Source of the DNA: Gammaproteobacteria bacterium | GTDB lineage: Bacteria; Pseudomonadota; Gammaproteobacteria; Thiohalobacterales; Thiohalobacteraceae | DNA: 64,000 nucleotides | NCBI GenBank assembly: GCA_018819175.1 | Contig: JAHJQQ010000052.1 | Location: forward strand, 124,001 to 188,000 | Direction: 5' to 3' | Shown here: one piece after another, positions 1-6,689 of the stretch | Layout: every line of letters starts with the position of its first letter | How positions within the stretch are numbered: the stretch's first letter is position 1 | The notes under the pieces: model-generated | What the model saw: the letters and a program-made list of their open reading frames with translations, nothing else | The model's database searches: none | Told to the model about the DNA's origin: nothing | Translations under genes and position numbers: made by a program

Positions 1-384
1 GCTCAGTATCAGCGCATGATCGAAGGCCAACGACGGCAGCTCAGCTGGATCGAAGATCTCTACGTTCAGCGCATCATCCTGTGCCTGCGGATTCCCCCGC
101 GCCGTCGCGACATAAACAGCACTCACGGTATGCATGCGATCATCGCGCGCCGGATCGGAGTAACAACCCAGCAAAACCTGCAAATCGACCGCAAGGCTGG
201 TCTCCTCCTGCACCTCACGCCGGGCCGACGCCTCCAAACGCTCGCCGACATCGACAAAACCACCGGGCAAAGCCCAGCCAAAGGGCGGATTGCGGCGTTC
301 AATCAAGACAATCGGACGGTTGGGACGATCTATCAGCTCGATGATCACATCGACGGTCAACAAGGGCGTAACGGGAAGTGGCAT
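1..384 (-). CDS. Nudix hydrolase, C-terminus cut by window edge
   Basis: Reading the minus strand from an ATG at 384 gives 128 open codons that run off the left edge, so the C-terminus is missing. The protein has a clear Nudix box (GGFVDVGERLEASARREVQEE, residues about 41-61), fitting the GX5EX7REUXEEXGU metal-binding pattern of enzymes that hydrolyse nucleoside diphosphates linked to another group. The start MPLPVTPLLTVDVII begins directly with the first strand of the fold. It lies a few bases downstream of hslR on the same strand and may be the last gene of the htpG-dsbA-hslR run. The substrate cannot be told from sequence; ADP-ribose-type compounds are common in this family. Confidence 0.85.
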   Translation of the reverse strand, partial: MPLPVTPLLTVDVIIELIDRPNRPIVLIERRNPPFGWALPGGFVDVGERLEASARREVQEETSLAVDLQVLLGCYSDPARDDRMHTVSAVYVATARGNPQAQDDALNVEIFDPAELPSLAFDHALILS

Positions 385-389
385 GAAAT

Positions 390-785
390 TTAACGCCCGC
401 GTAACCGTTGCCATTCACGACGTGAACGCTTATCAGGCCGCCCGCCCGGGACCGGCTCGGAAGCCACCTGAAGTCGACGTTCTTCGCGCAACGCCTGGCG
501 CGCGGCGACACTGGCATCCTGTTCGGTATAGAGCGTACGCGCACGTTCGGCGGGACCACGCTGCAGTGCCAATGCCTGCACGTCGATCACAAAGGTTTCG
601 GTGCCCTTCTGGATGCGCAGTTCATCGCCGCAACGCACCTGCCGCGAAGGTTTTACCCGCTCACCATTGACATGCACCTTCCCGCCCTCAACGGCGGCGG
701 TAGCAAGTGCACGGGTTTTGAAAAAACGTGCCGCCCAGAGCCATTTATCAATCCGTACGCGAAGTTCTTCTGAGGGAGATGACAT
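390..785 (-). CDS. hslR: Heat shock protein 15 (Hsp15), S4-domain RNA-binding protein
   Basis: A 131-residue protein with an N-terminal S4 RNA-binding domain (RVRIDKWLWAARFFKTR at about 10-26, then GGKVHVNGERVKPSRQV) and a long basic C-terminal tail rich in Arg and Lys. Hsp15 binds free 50S subunits carrying a nascent chain with peptidyl-tRNA and helps recycle them after heat stress. Length and layout match E. coli HslR (133 aa). It lies 28 bp downstream of the DsbA-like gene and shares its direction with htpG, so the sigma-32 promoter before htpG may also drive it (inference). The ATG at 785 has only a weak Shine-Dalgarno. Confidence 0.93.
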   Translation of the reverse strand: MSSPSEELRVRIDKWLWAARFFKTRALATAAVEGGKVHVNGERVKPSRQVRCGDELRIQKGTETFVIDVQALALQRGPAERARTLYTEQDASVAARQALREERRLQVASEPVPGGRPDKRSRREWQRLRGR

Positions 786-813
786 CGCAGCTATAACGTT
801 GATGGACTGAACA

Positions 814-1449
814 TCAGAACGCGAGCGCTAACCGCGCGGCCTCGCGCAGCTGTTCCAACGGTACCGCCCCATCCAGTCGCTGCTCGCCGATGAAGAACGT
901 GGGCGTCGCCTTCACCTTTAATTCCTGCGCAACCACCAGAAACTGCTTCAGACGTTGAGTGAATCGCGATTCAGTCCAGGCCTCCTCGACACTTGCTTCC
1001 GACATGCCGGCCTCTGCGGCAAGTCGCTTCAAGACCTGAACGTCGCCGATATTTTCCTGATCGCGGAAAAATGCCCTGAACAGCGCATCGTGCAGTTTGT
1101 AAAAAACCTCACGCCCCTGTTCCTTGGCGGCCTCCGCCAGTAATAAAGCCTGCCGCGAATTAGTCGTGAAAGTATGCTCGGCAAAAACCAGATCATCTTC
1201 TTCGGCCAGCCCCGCGAGCGCTGTCATCATGGTCTCCCAGCGCCGAGGATCGTAACCGAGCTGACTCACCGGCATACCTGCTGCCGGCGTTTCCGGATGA
1301 ATTTCCAGAAAGCACCAATTCACGCGCAGATCATACTCATCGCGCAGCCGTTCCAAACGCGCGGCGCCGATATAACAGAACGGGCAGATAACATCCGAAA
1401 AGACCGTAACGCGCAATTCGGGTTTATCTGCCACGTCCGTCATCTGCAT
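814..1449 (-). CDS. DsbA-family (FrnE-like) thiol oxidoreductase
   Basis: A 211-residue thioredoxin-fold protein with a CPFC active site at residues 22-25 in the context SDVICPFCYIGAARLE, the long helical insertion of the DsbA/FrnE/HCCA-isomerase group, and the cis-Pro segment KATPTFFIGEQRLDGA near the C-terminus. There is no signal peptide, so it acts in the cytoplasm, probably as a disulfide oxidoreductase or isomerase. The ATG at 1449 follows the htpG stop by one base and has AAGG about 8 nt upstream, which implies co-transcription and coupled translation with htpG. Placement between htpG and hslR suggests a role under heat or oxidative protein stress (inference). 2-hydroxychromene-2-carboxylate isomerase is a less likely alternative. 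Confidence 0.85.
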   Translation of the reverse strand: MQMTDVADKPELRVTVFSDVICPFCYIGAARLERLRDEYDLRVNWCFLEIHPETPAAGMPVSQLGYDPRRWETMMTALAGLAEEDDLVFAEHTFTTNSRQALLLAEAAKEQGREVFYKLHDALFRAFFRDQENIGDVQVLKRLAAEAGMSEASVEEAWTESRFTQRLKQFLVVAQELKVKATPTFFIGEQRLDGAVPLEQLREAARLALAF

Positions 1450-1450
1450 A

Positions 1451-3343
1451 TCACGCCTTGGCCGCGAGTTTCATCAGCAGGCCGTTCAACCGTCCCACGA
1501 AACCGGCCGGATCATCGAGTTGCCCGCCTTCGGCCAGCATGGCCTGATCGAACAGCACATGACTCCAGTCGCCGAAGCGCTCTTCATCCGTCTCGGACTC
1601 CAATTGGCGTACCAGCATGTGCTGCGGATTGATCTCCAGGATCGGTTGCGAGGTCGGTATTTCATGCCCGGCTTGTCGAAGCACGCGCTGCAGATGCACG
1701 GCCATGTCCTGTGCCTCCAGCACCAGACAGGCGGGCGAATCGGTAAGGCGATGGCTGAAACGCACTTCTTTCACCTTATCGCCCAGCGCCTTCTGCATAC
1801 GCTCCAACAACGGCTTGAGTTCTTCCTCGGCCTGCTTGGCTGCTTCCTGGTCTTCCTTATCGCCCAGCTTATCGATATCCAGGTCGCCTTTCGCGACCGA
1901 GGTCAGCGACTTGCCATCGAACTCGGTCAAATGCGACATCATCCATTCATCGACCCGATCCGAGAGCAGTATCACTTCGATACCTTTCTTGCGGAATACT
2001 TCCAGGTGCGGACTTTTCTTCGCAGCGGCATAACTGTCGGCGCTGATGTAATAAATCTTGTCCTGGCCTTCAACCATGCGCCCGATATAATCCTGCAGCG
2101 ACTGGGTTTGCTCTGGCGAATCAGCATGCGTCGTGGAGAAGCGCAGCAGTTTCGCAATGCGTTCGCGATTGGCGAAATCCTCGGCCGGGCCTTCCTTGAT
2201 GACCTTGCCGAATTCTTTCCAGAAGGTCGCGTAACGTTCCGGCTCCTTCTCGGCCAGATCTTCCAGAACACCGAGAACTTTCTTGACCGAGGCCGAACGC
2301 AAGGTATCGATGAGTTTGTTGTGCTGCAGAATCTCGCGCGACACATTCAGTGGCAGATCATCCGAATCGATCACACCGCGCACGAAACGCAGGTAATGCG
2401 GCATCAACTGCTCGGCGTCATCCATGATGAACACGCGTCGCACATAAAGTTTGATGCCATGGCGACTGTCACGATCCCAGAGATCAAACGGCGCGCGCTG
2501 CGGGACATACAATAGTGAGGTATAGGTCTGATTACCCTCGACATGGTTGTGACTCCAGGCCAAAGGATCTTCAAAGTCATGGCCTACATGCTTATAGAAC
2601 TCCGTATATTCTTCGTTGCTGATATCTTTTTTCGGCCGCGCCCACAGGGCTGAGGCGCTGTTGACGGTTTCAAACTCGCCTTTCTTGTCCTCGCCTGTCG
2701 CCGCCATTTCAATCGGCAACGAGATGTGGTCGGAATACTTGCGAATAATGCCGCGCAGACGAAAGGCATCCAGGAACTCATCTTCGCCTTCGCGCAGATG
2801 CAGGATGACCTGGGTCCCGCGCGCGGCCTTGTCGACGGTCTCCAGGGAATAACTACCCTCACCATCCGACTCCCAACGCACCCCATGCTCATGCCCAAGG
2901 CCTGCACGGCGCGTGATCACCGTGACCTTGTCCGCGATAATGAATGCGGAATAAAACCCCACGCCGAATTGGCCGATCAACCGCGCATCCTTGGCCTGAT
3001 CACCGGTCAGCGATTCGAAAAACTGGCGGGTGCCGGATTTGGCGATGGTGCCGATGTTATCGACCACCTCGGCACGGTTCATGCCGACACCGTTATCCGT
3101 AATCGTTATCGTCTTCTGTTCCTTATCGAACTCGACACGTATCTTGAGTTCGCTGTCGTCTTCATACAGCGCGTCATCTCCCAACGCCTCGAAGCGCAAT
3201 TTATCGCAGGCATCCGAGGCATTCGAGACCAGTTCGCGGAGAAAGATTTCTTTGTTGGAGTACAGCGAGTGGATCATCAGGTTCAGCAGTTGCCGAACCT
3301 CGGTCTGAAACTCCAGGGTTTCTTTATGGGCCTCCACAGACAT
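1451..3343 (-). CDS. htpG: Molecular chaperone HtpG (Hsp90)
   Basis: A 630-residue bacterial Hsp90. The N-terminal GHKL ATPase domain shows the SNASDA helix (about 39-44), DNGVGM and GQFGVGFYSAF motifs; the middle domain carries the catalytic-loop Arg region (LPLNVSREILQ), and the C-terminal dimerisation domain is complete. It acts as a cytosolic ATP-dependent dimeric chaperone. The start MSVEAHKETLEF at 3343 is chosen because GGAGAGG lies about 9 nt upstream and the family begins here; an upstream in-frame extension is not conserved-looking. A near-consensus sigma-32 promoter lies at 3407-3435. The downstream DsbA-like gene starts one base after its stop. Confidence 0.97.
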   Translation of the reverse strand: MSVEAHKETLEFQTEVRQLLNLMIHSLYSNKEIFLRELVSNASDACDKLRFEALGDDALYEDDSELKIRVEFDKEQKTITITDNGVGMNRAEVVDNIGTIAKSGTRQFFESLTGDQAKDARLIGQFGVGFYSAFIIADKVTVITRRAGLGHEHGVRWESDGEGSYSLETVDKAARGTQVILHLREGEDEFLDAFRLRGIIRKYSDHISLPIEMAATGEDKKGEFETVNSASALWARPKKDISNEEYTEFYKHVGHDFEDPLAWSHNHVEGNQTYTSLLYVPQRAPFDLWDRDSRHGIKLYVRRVFIMDDAEQLMPHYLRFVRGVIDSDDLPLNVSREILQHNKLIDTLRSASVKKVLGVLEDLAEKEPERYATFWKEFGKVIKEGPAEDFANRERIAKLLRFSTTHADSPEQTQSLQDYIGRMVEGQDKIYYISADSYAAAKKSPHLEVFRKKGIEVILLSDRVDEWMMSHLTEFDGKSLTSVAKGDLDIDKLGDKEDQEAAKQAEEELKPLLERMQKALGDKVKEVRFSHRLTDSPACLVLEAQDMAVHLQRVLRQAGHEIPTSQPILEINPQHMLVRQLESETDEERFGDWSHVLFDQAMLAEGGQLDDPAGFVGRLNGLLMKLAAKA

Positions 3344-3406
3344 ATCAGAACCTCTCCAAATACATGATTTATGAAAATGATGGGCAGGCACAGCCCGCTT
3401 CAACAC

Positions 3407-3435
3407 AGATGGGGACGGACTGAAGCGAATTCAAG
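3407..3435 (-). promoter_or_regulatory. Sigma-32 (heat-shock) promoter of htpG
   Basis: On the minus strand the -35 element CTTGAA (3435-3430) is followed after 15 nt by CCCCATCT (3414-3407), which matches the sigma-32 consensus CTTGAA-N13..15-CCCCATNT almost perfectly. Transcription would begin near 3400, about 57 nt before the htpG start codon. The -35 box overlaps the ogt stop codon, so the promoter is embedded in the end of the upstream gene. Confidence 0.85.
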
Positions 3436-3916
3436 CCGTGACCGGCACGCCTTCATGTTCCAGCAGCCAACGTTTGATGACCATTTCCGGCCCGCTGGTG
3501 GCGCCGCTGTAGCCACCAGCCCCCGTACGGGCAACGACACGATGACAGGGGATAAGAATAGGGATGGGATTGTTTCGACAGGCCTGGCCGACAGCACGCG
3601 GCGATGAGGCGATCTGCTTGGCCAGATCCCCATAGGAACACACCGTTCCAACCGGTATCGACTGCAACGCACACCAGACCTTTTGCTGGTGTGCCGTTCC
3701 CTTGGGAATCAGCGGGAGATGTAAGGGGGTTTGCGGATTGCTGAAATAGGCCAGCAAGACATTCACGATGCGCCGCGCCGCAAGTGTTCGGGCAGGTCTC
3801 GAGCGGCCGCGGGCGCCGAGAAAATCGAGTGCAACCAGGTGATCGGTTTCATCCAAACAGACACCGATACGGCCGATGGGGCTGGTCATAATGGCTTGGT
3901 ATTCCAGATTATTCAT
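3431..3916 (-). CDS. ogt: Methylated-DNA--protein-cysteine methyltransferase
   Basis: A 161-residue suicide DNA repair protein that transfers the methyl group from O6-methylguanine to its own cysteine. The active-site motif IPCHRVV is present (acceptor Cys in PCHRV), preceded by the helix-turn-helix region PIGRIGVCL...VCSYGDLAKQIASSPRAVGQACRNN and followed by the conserved GGYSGG-like turn (GAGGYSGAT). Length fits single-domain Ogt rather than Ada. The ATG at 3916 is chosen over an upstream extension because AAGGA lies about 9 nt before it. It stands alone between the rplS terminator and the htpG promoter. Confidence 0.92.
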   Translation of the reverse strand: MNNLEYQAIMTSPIGRIGVCLDETDHLVALDFLGARGRSRPARTLAARRIVNVLLAYFSNPQTPLHLPLIPKGTAHQQKVWCALQSIPVGTVCSYGDLAKQIASSPRAVGQACRNNPIPILIPCHRVVARTGAGGYSGATSGPEMVIKRWLLEHEGVPVTA

Positions 3917-3953
3917 GTCTATCAATCCTTGATTCGACCTAAATTTGAACAAT

Positions 3954-3987
3954 AAAAATGGGCGTCATGTACAACATAACGCCCATT
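3954..3987 (-). terminator. Rho-independent terminator of the rpsP-rplS operon
   Basis: On the minus strand a 9-bp perfect stem (AATGGGCGT at 3957-3965 paired with ACGCCCATT at 3979-3987) with a 13-nt loop is followed by a T-rich tract (TTTTTATT). It lies about 50 nt past the rplS stop, where the operon should end. Confidence 0.85.
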
Positions 3988-4035
3988 ATAGCTGCTAGAT
4001 TCGCACTGCACCGGCCCTGGATAGCCGGTTAGGGA

Positions 4036-4380
4036 TCAGAGCTTTTCTTTGATGCGGGCCGATTTGCCCTGACGATCGCGCAGGTAGTACAGCTTGGCGC
4101 GACGCACGTCACCGCGGCGTTTCACCTCGATGCTGTCGATGGCCAGGCTGTAGGTCTGGAACACGCGCTCCACACCCTCACCGTGTGAGATCTTGCGCAC
4201 CGTGAAGGCCGAGTTCAGACCACGGTTACGCTTGGCGATGACCACACCCTCGAAGGCCTGGGTACGCTCACGGTTACCTTCCTTCACCTTGACGTTGACG
4301 ACGACCGTATCGCCCGGGCCAAAGACCGGAACTTCACGACCCATCTGTTCCTTTTCCAGTTGTTCGATGATGTTGCTCAT
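4036..4380 (-). CDS. rplS: 50S ribosomal protein L19
   Basis: A 114-residue protein with the typical L19 layout: MSNIIEQLEKEQM start, FGPGDTVVVNVKVKEGNRERTQAFEGVVIAKRNRG core, and RRAKLYYLRDRQGKSARIKEKL end. L19 sits at the 30S-50S interface. The ATG at 4380 is preferred to one two codons upstream because GAGGT lies 7 nt before it. It is the last gene of rpsP-rimM-trmD-rplS, 30 bp downstream of trmD, and is followed by a strong terminator. Confidence 0.97.
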   Translation of the reverse strand: MSNIIEQLEKEQMGREVPVFGPGDTVVVNVKVKEGNRERTQAFEGVVIAKRNRGLNSAFTVRKISHGEGVERVFQTYSLAIDSIEVKRRGDVRRAKLYYLRDRQGKSARIKEKL

Positions 4381-4410
4381 GACCATAACCTCTAAATGCG
4401 CCAGCAGTGA

Positions 4411-5157
4411 TTAACCTGCTGACTGTTCCTGCTCCTGAATATATTCTTCCAGAAGCGCCTGTTGTTCCTGGGTCAGCGTCAACCGATCCAGTAATTCCGG
4501 CCGCCGCTGCCAAGTTCGTCCCAGGGACTGCTTGGCGCGCCAGCGCATAATTTCATTGTGATGACCGCCCATCAATACCTGCGGGACCGTCATATCATCT
4601 ACCGATTCGGGCCGCGTGTAATGCGGGCAGTCCAGCAGTCCTTCGGAAAAGGAATCCTGCTCGGCCGAATCTTCATCACCCAATGCCCCCGGCTGCAATC
4701 TCGCACAGGCGTCGATCATAACCATCGCGGCCAACTCACCACCGCTCAGTACATAATCACCGATCGACCATTCTTCATCGATCTCCTGCGCATGCAGCCG
4801 TTCATCGATACCTTCGTATCGACCGGCCAGCAGTATCAGGCCCAGTTCTGCGGCAAGTTCCCGCACACCTTCCTGGTTAAGCGGCCGACCTTGCGGTGAC
4901 AGGTAAATCACTCGCGCTGCCTGCGACTCAGCCCGCACCGCACGCAACACATCCCGCAACGGTTCGTAACGCATCACCATGCCGGGACCGCCACCATAGG
5001 GCCGGTCATCCACCGTACGGTGTCGGTCGTGGGTATAGTCGCGCGGATTCCAGGTGTGCAGCTGCATCAATCCGCGCTGCACGGCCCGGCCGGTCACACC
5101 GTATTCGGCGACCTGCTGAACCAACTCCGGGAATAACGTCACGACGTCAATCCGCAT
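4411..5157 (-). CDS. trmD: tRNA (guanine-N1)-methyltransferase TrmD
   Basis: A 248-residue SPOUT-class enzyme that methylates G37 of tRNAs to m1G with S-adenosylmethionine, preventing +1 frameshifting. The trefoil-knot SAM site is visible: LSPQG (86-90), LLAGRYEGID (109-118) and IGDYVLSGGE (132-141). The start MRIDVVTLFPE at 5157 has GGAGA 9 nt upstream and matches the family; nine extra upstream codons are not typical. Third gene of the rpsP operon. An adjacent C-terminal DNA-binding-like domain contains the conserved catalytic Asp region (DEDSAEQDSFSEG, LDCPHYTRP). Confidence 0.97.
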   Translation of the reverse strand: MRIDVVTLFPELVQQVAEYGVTGRAVQRGLMQLHTWNPRDYTHDRHRTVDDRPYGGGPGMVMRYEPLRDVLRAVRAESQAARVIYLSPQGRPLNQEGVRELAAELGLILLAGRYEGIDERLHAQEIDEEWSIGDYVLSGGELAAMVMIDACARLQPGALGDEDSAEQDSFSEGLLDCPHYTRPESVDDMTVPQVLMGGHHNEIMRWRAKQSLGRTWQRRPELLDRLTLTQEQQALLEEYIQEQEQSAG

Positions 5158-5213
5158 CTCGAATCTCCGCCGGTTTCGGCACATTCGGCGCTAAGCGCCA
5201 GGTACCGTGGGAC

Positions 5214-5738
5214 TCAAAAATCAGGGTCCCAATCGACCTCCATCACGCCCTGCTGGAGATCGATCTTGTATATGACCTTCCCCTGCACGAAGGGGATAAG
5301 CCGCTCACGATCCCCCTTGACCACGACCACATCATTGGCGCCGGTCTGGAACAGATGATCCACCGTCCCTAACTCGACACCAGCTTGGGTCACAACCCGC
5401 AGGCCTTCCAAATCCGCCCAGTAGTATTCTCCGGGCGCGGGCGCCGCCAACTGCTCACGGCGCACGGCGATATCCTTACCCAGCAAGGCAACCGCCGCGT
5501 CGCGGTCATCATATCCAGCCAGATTGACGACAACGCCCTTTCCTTGCGTGCGACCGGTGACAACCTCAATGGACCGCCACTCCCCGCCTATATCAACCAA
5601 CCACGGACTGTAGTCGATGACATTCTCGCGCGGGTCGGTGTAGGAAAAAATCCGCAACCAGCCACGTACACCATACAAACCACTGATACGCCCGATGACC
5701 ACCATGCCAGATTGGGCGTCGGCCATCGTCGTATCCAT
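5214..5738 (-). CDS. rimM: Ribosome maturation factor RimM
   Basis: A protein of about 174 residues that binds S19 and helps assemble the 30S head. The N-terminal RimM beta-barrel begins VVIGRISGLYGVRGWLRIFSYTD and the PRC-barrel-like C-terminal half contains EYYWADLEGLRVV and VVVVKGDRERLIPFV. Two starts are possible: ATG at 5738 (used here, 5 nt after the rpsP stop) and ATG at 5726. Neither has a strong Shine-Dalgarno, and tight spacing suggests translational coupling to rpsP. Confidence 0.95.
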   Translation of the reverse strand: MDTTMADAQSGMVVIGRISGLYGVRGWLRIFSYTDPRENVIDYSPWLVDIGGEWRSIEVVTGRTQGKGVVVNLAGYDDRDAAVALLGKDIAVRREQLAAPAPGEYYWADLEGLRVVTQAGVELGTVDHLFQTGANDVVVVKGDRERLIPFVQGKVIYKIDLQQGVMEVDWDPDF

Positions 5739-5743
5739 CAGGC

Positions 5744-5995
5744 TCAAGCGGCTTGCTTGAGTTCCTGCTTGATCAGACCTGCAACACGATCGGACGGCTG
5801 CGCGCCCTGGGCAATCCAATGATTCGCACGCTCCATATTGACCTGGAGACGAGCCTCACCGCCCTTGGCGATCGGGTTGAAATAGCCAATGCGCTCGATG
5901 TAACGACCATCGCGGCGATTGCGGCTATCCGTCACAACGATGTGATAGAAGGGACGCTTCTTCGCACCGCCGCGTGACAAACGAATGGTTACCAT
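5744..5995 (-). CDS. rpsP: 30S ribosomal protein S16
   Basis: An 83-residue protein with the invariant S16 start MVTIRLSRGGAKKRPFYHIV and DSRNRRDGRYIERIGYFNP. S16 is a primary 30S assembly protein. The ATG at 5995 is chosen because upstream codons do not look like S16 and AGAGGA lies at about the right distance. It opens the rpsP-rimM-trmD-rplS operon; upstream lie a sigma-70 promoter (6064-6091) and a terminator-like hairpin (6022-6046) in the leader. Confidence 0.97.
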   Translation of the reverse strand: MVTIRLSRGGAKKRPFYHIVVTDSRNRRDGRYIERIGYFNPIAKGGEARLQVNMERANHWIAQGAQPSDRVAGLIKQELKQAA

Positions 5996-6021
5996 AGTGA
6001 AACTATCCTCTACCAACAGCC

Positions 6022-6046
6022 AAAAAAGCCGCCCGACACCGGCGGC
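6022..6046 (-). terminator. Terminator-like hairpin in the rpsP leader (possible attenuator)
   Basis: On the minus strand GCCGCC (6046-6041) pairs with GGCGGC (6033-6028) and is followed at once by six T residues (6027-6022). It lies between the predicted rpsP promoter and the rpsP start codon, so it would end transcription early unless read through. This is the arrangement of an attenuator; no alternative antiterminator pairing was found by eye. Confidence 0.6.
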
Positions 6047-6063
6047 CACTGAGTAAACCGGGC

Positions 6064-6091
6064 ATTCTACGGAATTTCAGCCAAATGTGAA
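6064..6091 (-). promoter_or_regulatory. Sigma-70 promoter of the rpsP operon
   Basis: Minus-strand -35 TTCACA (6091-6086) and -10 TAGAAT (6069-6064) are separated by 16 nt. One mismatch in the -35 and one in the -10 relative to TTGACA and TATAAT. Transcription would start near 6057, about 60 nt before rpsP. Confidence 0.6.
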
Positions 6092-6280
6092 GCGCTTCTG
6101 ACGCGACGAGTACAGGTAAATACCAATCGTGGGCAGATCATTGCCAAACAGGCATACCTGATGAGGCCCTTACTAACATGATGCTTGATGATCATGCCGG
6201 ACTAGCTCAGCGCAGCAGAATGTTAACCAGTTCCGTATCTGTCGACATACCTTACTCAAGCCGATGAACACAAAAGCCCG

Positions 6281-6292
6281 GGCGTTAACGCC
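6281..6292. promoter_or_regulatory. Palindrome, possible enhancer site for the sigma-54 promoter
   Basis: GGCGTTAACGCC is a perfect 12-bp palindrome about 180-190 bp upstream of the predicted sigma-54 start at 6472. That is the usual distance for an NtrC-type activator site. The role is inferred from position only; a TGTTAAC lies further upstream near 6220. Confidence 0.3.
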
Positions 6293-6445
6293 ATAACTCA
6301 ATGATATTTGATAGAATTTACCCATAAAACCCCAAGTCGCACCTGCCTGGAACTGTCGGCATGACTTACAAGAATCGTCACAAAACCTTCAGGGATTATC
6401 TTAAATGCCAGCTAATATGCTGAATAAACGAGGGTTACATTTTTC

Positions 6446-6461
6446 TGGCACAACGCTTGCT
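6446..6461 (+). promoter_or_regulatory. Sigma-54 (-24/-12) promoter
   Basis: TGGCAC (6446-6451), five bases, then TTGCT (6457-6461). This is an exact match to the RpoN consensus TGGCAC-N5-TTGCW with the GG and GC doublets 10 nt apart. The predicted start is 6472. There is no gene downstream on the plus strand before the terminator at 6625-6660, so the product should be a non-coding RNA. Confidence 0.85.
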
Positions 6462-6471
6462 CTATCCCTTA

Positions 6472-6660
6472 ATCAAGCAACACTGAAACACAAAAATACA
6501 AAAGGATAATGGGTCGGGGGAGTCACCCGTATAAATAATAACAACGGGTTAGAACAATAAGAAAAGCAAGGCCAGTGGCGGTAATTTAAAAATAACAACG
6601 CTGCTATCAAGGCTGATCAGACTGAACGGCGGAACCGTGAGGGGACCGCCGTTTTTATTT
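6472..6660 (+). ncRNA. Candidate sigma-54-dependent small RNA with Hfq-binding A-rich tracts
   Basis: The 189 nt between the sigma-54 start and the intrinsic terminator hold no plausible gene. Three single-stranded-looking A-rich tracts follow the A-R-N rule of the Hfq distal face: 6534-6545 (four repeats), 6553-6570 (six) and 6588-6599 (four); each contains AANAANAA. They alternate with short stems: GGGT/ACCC at 6511-6528, a GCC/GGC stem near 6571-6580, and the terminator. This layout, together with RpoN dependence, resembles CrcZ/CrcY of Pseudomonas, RNAs that titrate Hfq to relieve carbon catabolite repression. The resemblance is architectural; I cannot claim homology. A nine-codon frame (ATG at 6509) after AAGGAT is present but too short to count. 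Confidence 0.65.
6625..6660 (+). terminator. Rho-independent terminator of the candidate sRNA
   Basis: An 8-bp perfect stem (AACGGCGG 6625-6632 with CCGCCGTT 6646-6653), 13-nt loop and T tract to 6660 on the plus strand. No T tract exists on the other side, so it does not serve ffh, which ends at 6690 on the minus strand. Confidence 0.85.
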
Positions 6661-6689
6661 GTGTGATAGCAAAAGCAACCCCCCCTCAG

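Noticed and set aside
16..393. A 125-codon plus-strand frame at the left edge
   Set aside because: The minus strand here encodes a Nudix hydrolase with an intact Nudix box; the plus frame resembles nothing.
1520..2515. 331-codon frame opposite htpG
   Set aside because: Antisense to conserved htpG sequence, with no recognisable domain; a codon-bias shadow.
6509..6538. Nine-codon frame inside the candidate sRNA (ATG at 6509 after AAGGAT)
   Set aside because: Very short spacing to the Shine-Dalgarno and nine codons only; possible but unsupported.
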